Source: Candidatus Rhodoferax mariagerensis (GTDB taxonomy: Bacteria > Pseudomonadota > Gammaproteobacteria > Burkholderiales > Burkholderiaceae_C). Taken from it: 64,000 nt of DNA. The notes beneath the pieces were generated by a model. That model made no database searches, was not told the origin of the DNA, and saw nothing but the letters and a program-made list of their open reading frames with translations. The position numbers were made by a program, and so were the translations under genes. Numbering within the stretch: position 1 is the stretch's first letter; the number at the start of each line of letters is the position of its first letter. Of this stretch, positions 60,362 to 64,000 are shown in pieces. Where the stretch lies: NCBI GenBank assembly GCA_016719055.1, contig JADKAW010000002.1, positions 1 through 64,000 of the forward strand, read 5' to 3'.

Positions 60362-61780
60362 ATGTCTGGCCCCCCACGTCACAAAACCGCCTCTGGCCTC
60401 ACCAAGAGCGAGCCCGGCCCGCTGGGCAAAGACAACCTGCTCAGTGTGTTTGAGGTTGGCCTGGAGCCCGTCACCCTGGTGGCGTCGCTATGGGCCACAG
60501 CCATTTTTCTGGACCATGGCCTCTCAGGGGCCTACCTAATTCTGTCCGTCATTGTGTTTTCGGTTACCTTTCCGGGCACCCCCCGGCTCAACACCCATTG
60601 GTTCATGATGATGTTGAATGTGTTTGGCAGCTGGCTGTTGACCGGTGGCCTGCTGTTGTTCACCGGTATTTTTACCGGCTACCTGCGTGAGTTTTCCCCC
60701 ACGGCCATCCTGGTCTGGCTGGTGCTGGCACCGGTGGCGCAAATTGTGGCGCATCTGCTGCTGCGTGTGCTGGCCCCCTACCTGGTGCGCCTGCAGGGGC
60801 CACCCCAGCGTGCCGTCATTGTCGGCATGAACGAACAGGGCGTGGCCCTGGCCAGCCGCGTTGGCGAAACGCCTTACTCGCGCATCGAACTCTATGGTTT
60901 TTTTGACGACCGCGACCTTGAGCGCCTCGACGCCTCGGGCGACTATCGCATGCTCGGTCGCCTGGCCGACATGCCCAAATTTGTGCGCGACCACAACATC
61001 CAGCTCATCTACCTGTCAATTCCCATGGCCTCGCAGCCACGCATCCTGCAGGTGCTAGACGAGCTCAAAGACTCCACCGCGTCGATCTTTTTTGTGCCCG
61101 ACATGTTCATCACCGACCTGATCCAGGGCCGCACCGGCTCGGTGTGCGGCATGCCGGTGATATCGGTGTGCGAAACCCCCTTCAGGGGCACCAACGGCGT
61201 TGTCAAGCGCGCCAGCGACATTGTGTTGTCGATCATCATTTTGCTGTTGGTGTCAACCGTGTTGCTGGCTGTGGCAGCTCTGGTCAAGCTCACATCCCCC
61301 GGCCCCATCATTTTTAAACAACGCCGCTATGGCCTGGACGGCAAAGAAATTTTGGTTTACAAGTTTCGCTCCATGACCGTTACCGAAGACGGTGCCAGGG
61401 TGCAGCAAGCCACCAAAAATGACCAGCGCATCACGCCCCTGGGCGCCTTCTTGCGCAAAACCTCGCTTGACGAGCTGCCCCAGTTCATCAACGTGCTGCA
61501 GGGCCGCATGAGCATTGTGGGCCCGCGTCCGCATGCGGTGTCGCACAACGAGATGTACCGCAAGCTCATCAAAGGCTACATGGTGCGCCACAAGGTCAAG
61601 CCCGGCATCACCGGCTGGGCCCAGGTCAACGGCTACCGTGGCGAAACCGACACCCTCGACAAAATGCAGGGCCGCATTGACTTCGACCTTGACTATTTGC
61701 GCAACTGGTCGCTGCGGCTAGACCTGTTTATTATTTTCAAAACCATCCGTCTGGTGGTGGGCGACCAAAAAGCCTACTAG
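60362..61780 (+). CDS. epsB: Undecaprenyl-phosphate glucose phosphotransferase, EpsB-like
   Basis: A 472-residue polyisoprenyl-phosphate hexose-1-phosphate transferase. It has four or five membrane segments at about 40-140, a nucleotide-binding-like middle, another membrane segment at about 285-305, and the conserved catalytic part: FKQRRYGLDGKEILVYKFRS, TKNDQRITPLGAFLRKTSLD, ELPQFINVLQGRMSIVGPRP. It starts the lipid-linked oligosaccharide of the exopolysaccharide. It follows epsA by 4 bases. Confidence 0.92.
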   Translation: MSGPPRHKTASGLTKSEPGPLGKDNLLSVFEVGLEPVTLVASLWATAIFLDHGLSGAYLILSVIVFSVTFPGTPRLNTHWFMMMLNVFGSWLLTGGLLLFTGIFTGYLREFSPTAILVWLVLAPVAQIVAHLLLRVLAPYLVRLQGPPQRAVIVGMNEQGVALASRVGETPYSRIELYGFFDDRDLERLDASGDYRMLGRLADMPKFVRDHNIQLIYLSIPMASQPRILQVLDELKDSTASIFFVPDMFITDLIQGRTGSVCGMPVISVCETPFRGTNGVVKRASDIVLSIIILLLVSTVLLAVAALVKLTSPGPIIFKQRRYGLDGKEILVYKFRSMTVTEDGARVQQATKNDQRITPLGAFLRKTSLDELPQFINVLQGRMSIVGPRPHAVSHNEMYRKLIKGYMVRHKVKPGITGWAQVNGYRGETDTLDKMQGRIDFDLDYLRNWSLRLDLFIIFKTIRLVVGDQKAY

Positions 61781-61830
61781 AAAAACACCATGCCCGTCGG
61801 TAAAAAATGCTCCGTTTTGTTCAAAACCGT

Positions 61831-61849
61831 TAGTCCTTTCAGACTATTG
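61831..61849. promoter_or_regulatory. Palindrome TAGTCC-N5-GACTATTG, copy 2
   Basis: TAGTCCTTTCAGACTATTG shares TAGTCC and GACTATTG with 58595-58613. Directly downstream is TTGACT (61850-61855) and CATAAT with a 15-base spacer, a promoter-like arrangement, so the palindrome sits just upstream of a possible -35 box, where an activator would bind. Confidence 0.6.
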
Positions 61850-61916
61850 TTGACTTGATGCACTTGCTCTCATAATCTGCATCTGCCAATATTTCGACCC
61901 AGGAGAACACAGCCTT

Positions 61917-62444
61917 ATGGTTTCACACTTTGCCGACCTGCAGCCAGACGTTGAGCCCTTGGGCACGGTCCGAGACTTTGTCAACGAGTTCATTGAAGCC
62001 GTGGCAAGCGGCACCCTGCTGCAAGGCTTTAGCCGGCAAGAAACCGTTTTGCTCAGCGAATACCTTCAGTGCTTTGGCGTGCCGCGCCAGTCCACCATCC
62101 TGCGTGAGGGCGACGAGGGCGACTTTCTCGCCATCCTCATCACCGGGCAGGCGGTTGTCACCAAGCAGCACGACGGCGTCGACAAAGTTGTCTACACTGT
62201 CAAACCCGGCGACATGATTGGTGAAATGTCACTCATCGACGGCCAAAAGCGCTTTGCCAGCTGCATCACCACCGAGCCCAGCGACTTTGCCGTGCTCACC
62301 GCCGACAACTTCAGCGCCATGCTGGCCGACCATCCCCGCCTGGCCAACAAGCTGTTGTTGCGCCTGCTCAACATGACCACCGCCCGTTTGCGCCACGCCA
62401 CCAACCGCATGCTCCCCGGGCTGATAGACTTCGGGTTTTTCTAG
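61917..62444 (+). CDS. Cyclic nucleotide-binding-domain protein without HTH
   Basis: A 175-residue protein with a cNMP-binding fold (FLAILITGQAVVTKQHDGVD, VKPGDMIGEMSLIDGQKRFA with the PBC-type GEMSL). It lacks the DNA-binding helix-turn-helix of Crp/Fnr regulators, so it would act by protein contact, for example as a sensing subunit for polysaccharide export. It has AGGAG before the ATG and lies 10 bases upstream of epsL. Confidence 0.82.
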   Translation: MVSHFADLQPDVEPLGTVRDFVNEFIEAVASGTLLQGFSRQETVLLSEYLQCFGVPRQSTILREGDEGDFLAILITGQAVVTKQHDGVDKVVYTVKPGDMIGEMSLIDGQKRFASCITTEPSDFAVLTADNFSAMLADHPRLANKLLLRLLNMTTARLRHATNRMLPGLIDFGFF

Positions 62445-62454
62445 GCCAATACTG

Positions 62455-63657
62455 ATGTATATGTTTGCGCTGCGCCACCCCACTGCTTGGTATTTCGGTT
62501 GTATCGTTTCGCTCATCGCGCTGCTGCTGCCTGCCACCACCTTGGCCCAGTCCGGCACCGACAAAACCATCACCCTGCGTGCCAGCGTCGACCTCACCCA
62601 CAACGACAACTTTCAGCAGTCGCCCGCCAGCGCCCAGGAGTCCGAGCAAATCTCATCCCAAATGCTCGGCATCAAGCTGGCCATTCCCGTGAGCCTGCAG
62701 CGTTTTGAGCTTGACGCCGACATCACCAACAACACGCACAAAAACTTCAAGGGTTTTGACTACATCGGCCAAAACTACAAGGCCGCCTGGCAGTGGAGTG
62801 TGACCCCCCAGCTCTACGGCAGCCTGTTTTTGTCGCGCGCCGACACCCTCAACGCCATTCAAGACAGCCTCGACCCCAACTTGCGCAACAAAAACACCAC
62901 CACCTCGGGCGGCCTGGCCGTCAACTATGGTTTGGCCGGGCGGTGGCAGCTGCTGGGCAGCGTGTTTAAGTCCAACTCCAGTAACGAGCAGGCCCTGCTC
63001 GGCACGGGCGACTCTGATTCCACCTCGGCTGCCGCCGGCTTTCGCTACATGCTGGGCTCAGGCTCAACGCTGGGCTATATCTTGCGCTACGACAACGGCA
63101 CCTCACACGCCGCCGACGCCAACGCCGTAGACACCAGCAGCAGCTTTACCGGCGTCAACCACGACTTTTCTTTGGCTTGGAAGCTCAGCGCCGACTCTGA
63201 CCTAGAGGTGCACCTGTTGCACTTGTCCAACCGCTACGCCAGCGTGCCAGAGTTTGACTTTTCAGGCTTGGGCACCAGTGTCAAGCTCAGCCACCGGTTC
63301 ACCGACAAAACCTCGGTCTCGGCCAGCTGGGCGCGCGCCCTTGCCAGCAACCAGACCGACACCTCCATTTATACCGAGACTGACACCTTCAGCCTCAGCC
63401 CCTCTTGGGCCATCACCCCCAAAACCTCGCTTAATTTAAAGTATTCCGTCGCCCAACGCCGCGACAAGGGCAGCCCCACCGACGTGTCAAGCAACCGCAC
63501 CGACACCACCCACAACGCCTCGCTGGGCCTAAGCTGGGCCCCCCGCCCATTCGCCACCCTGTCTGCCAACCTGGCCTGGACCCGGCAAACCTCCAGCCTG
63601 CCTGATCTGGACTACGTGGTCAAAAAGTCCACCGTCAAAGCCCTGTTTACCTTTTAA
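62455..63657 (+). CDS. epsL: EpsL-like outer-membrane beta-barrel protein
   Basis: A 400-residue exported protein of the exosortase-B-associated EpsL type. It starts with a hydrophobic signal (GCIVSLIALLLPATTLAQ) and continues as many alternating polar/aromatic strands ending in an aromatic C-terminal residue (VKALFTF), a usual outer-membrane insertion signal. In related loci it is proposed to aid export of the polysaccharide. It immediately follows the cNMP-domain gene. Confidence 0.82.
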   Translation: MYMFALRHPTAWYFGCIVSLIALLLPATTLAQSGTDKTITLRASVDLTHNDNFQQSPASAQESEQISSQMLGIKLAIPVSLQRFELDADITNNTHKNFKGFDYIGQNYKAAWQWSVTPQLYGSLFLSRADTLNAIQDSLDPNLRNKNTTTSGGLAVNYGLAGRWQLLGSVFKSNSSNEQALLGTGDSDSTSAAAGFRYMLGSGSTLGYILRYDNGTSHAADANAVDTSSSFTGVNHDFSLAWKLSADSDLEVHLLHLSNRYASVPEFDFSGLGTSVKLSHRFTDKTSVSASWARALASNQTDTSIYTETDTFSLSPSWAITPKTSLNLKYSVAQRRDKGSPTDVSSNRTDTTHNASLGLSWAPRPFATLSANLAWTRQTSSLPDLDYVVKKSTVKALFTF

Positions 63658-63672
63658 CACCCACCGCCCACC

Positions 63673-64000
63673 ATGCTTAATACTTACACAATATTCCAGG
63701 CTTATTGGCATTGTTGCGTTAATTCTTGGCCCCTGCCTGTGGCTCACCGCCTGTAGCAAAACCAGCACCGCCGCCACCCAGGTGGTGGCCCGGGTTGATG
63801 GCGAAGAAATCTCGGTGCACCAGATCAACGCCGTGCTGTCGCGCGCCACCGGCGTTACCCCGGCCAACGTCACCAAGGTCAAGCAAGACATTTTGGCCGG
63901 CCTGGTCGAGCAGCAGCTGGCCATCAACCTGGCTGTCGCTAACAAGCTCGACCGCACCCCCGGTGTGGTCCAGGCCATCGAAGAGGCCCGCCGCGACATC
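63673..64000 (+). CDS. epsD: EpsD-type peptidyl-prolyl isomerase, partial and possibly frameshifted
   Basis: The window ends inside this gene. From about 63694 the frame reads RLIGIVALILGPCLWLTACS, a lipoprotein signal (Cys at the lipobox LTAC), then KTSTAATQVVARVDGEEISV, HQINAVLSRATGVTPANVTK, LEQQLAINLAVANKLDRTPG-like EpsD sequence. No start codon is in this frame; ATG 63673 opens MLNTYTIF in the adjacent frame, and one extra base near 63697 would join the two. It belongs to the SurA/PpiC-like group linked to XrtB loci. Confidence 0.7.

Overview
The window reads as a chromosome segment of a betaproteobacterium of the Burkholderiales, most likely Comamonadaceae (Rhodoferax/Polaromonas-like). 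This rests on gene order and protein style (mpl - hypothetical - TlpA-like; accB-accC-prmA-DUF3426; nrdB-nrdA; ampD-pilR-pilS-PP0621-ccsA-ffh; a histone H1-like Ala/Lys-rich protein; an EpsH/XrtB-type exopolysaccharide locus) and on a short interspersed repeat of a kind I recall from Comamonadaceae genomes. No rRNA, tRNA or CRISPR array was seen.

Layout. 1-1.35 kb: 5' end of a fructose PTS gene and a divergent, frameshifted LacI regulator with three TGTAATCGATTACA-type operators. 1.35-8.4 kb: accessory region with an IS4-type relic, a broken Phd/VapC pair, an intact HipBA pair, a second transposase relic, an unrecognised 633-residue membrane protein and the 3' end of a group II intron. 8.7-43 kb: mostly housekeeping genes: DAHP synthase preceded by a Phe-rich leader peptide and attenuator, mpl, acetyl-CoA carboxylase accBC, prmA, ribonucleotide reductase with two NrdR boxes, ampD, pilRS, ffh, trmB, metG, an M61 peptidase, dsbC, a UbiH-like monooxygenase, icd, a rhodanese, a patatin lipoprotein and a HAD phosphatase.

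43-58 kb: a leucine/isovalerate degradation locus (methylcrotonyl-CoA carboxylase beta, methylglutaconyl-CoA hydratase, a frameshifted methylcrotonyl-CoA carboxylase alpha, HMG-CoA lyase) interrupted by toxin-antitoxin modules of different families: VapBC, HicAB, a decayed BrnTA, HigBA, a StbDE/RelBE-type pair and YafQ-DinJ. The HigBA module lies between two 93-bp direct repeats exactly 800 bp apart, made of the end of brnA and the start of the HMG-CoA lyase gene, so its arrival can be reconstructed.

58.7-64 kb: a PEP-CTERM protein followed by an exosortase-B-type exopolysaccharide locus (EpsA-like LuxR regulator, EpsB phosphoglycosyl transferase, a cyclic-nucleotide-binding-domain protein, EpsL, and the start of EpsD). 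A palindromic TAGTCC-N5-GACTATTG motif occurs upstream of both the PEP-CTERM gene and the cyclic-nucleotide-domain gene.

Several reading frames (lacI, vapC relic, araC, mccA twice, brnA, epsD start) are broken by single-base-type shifts. Whether these are real decay or sequence error cannot be settled from the sequence alone.
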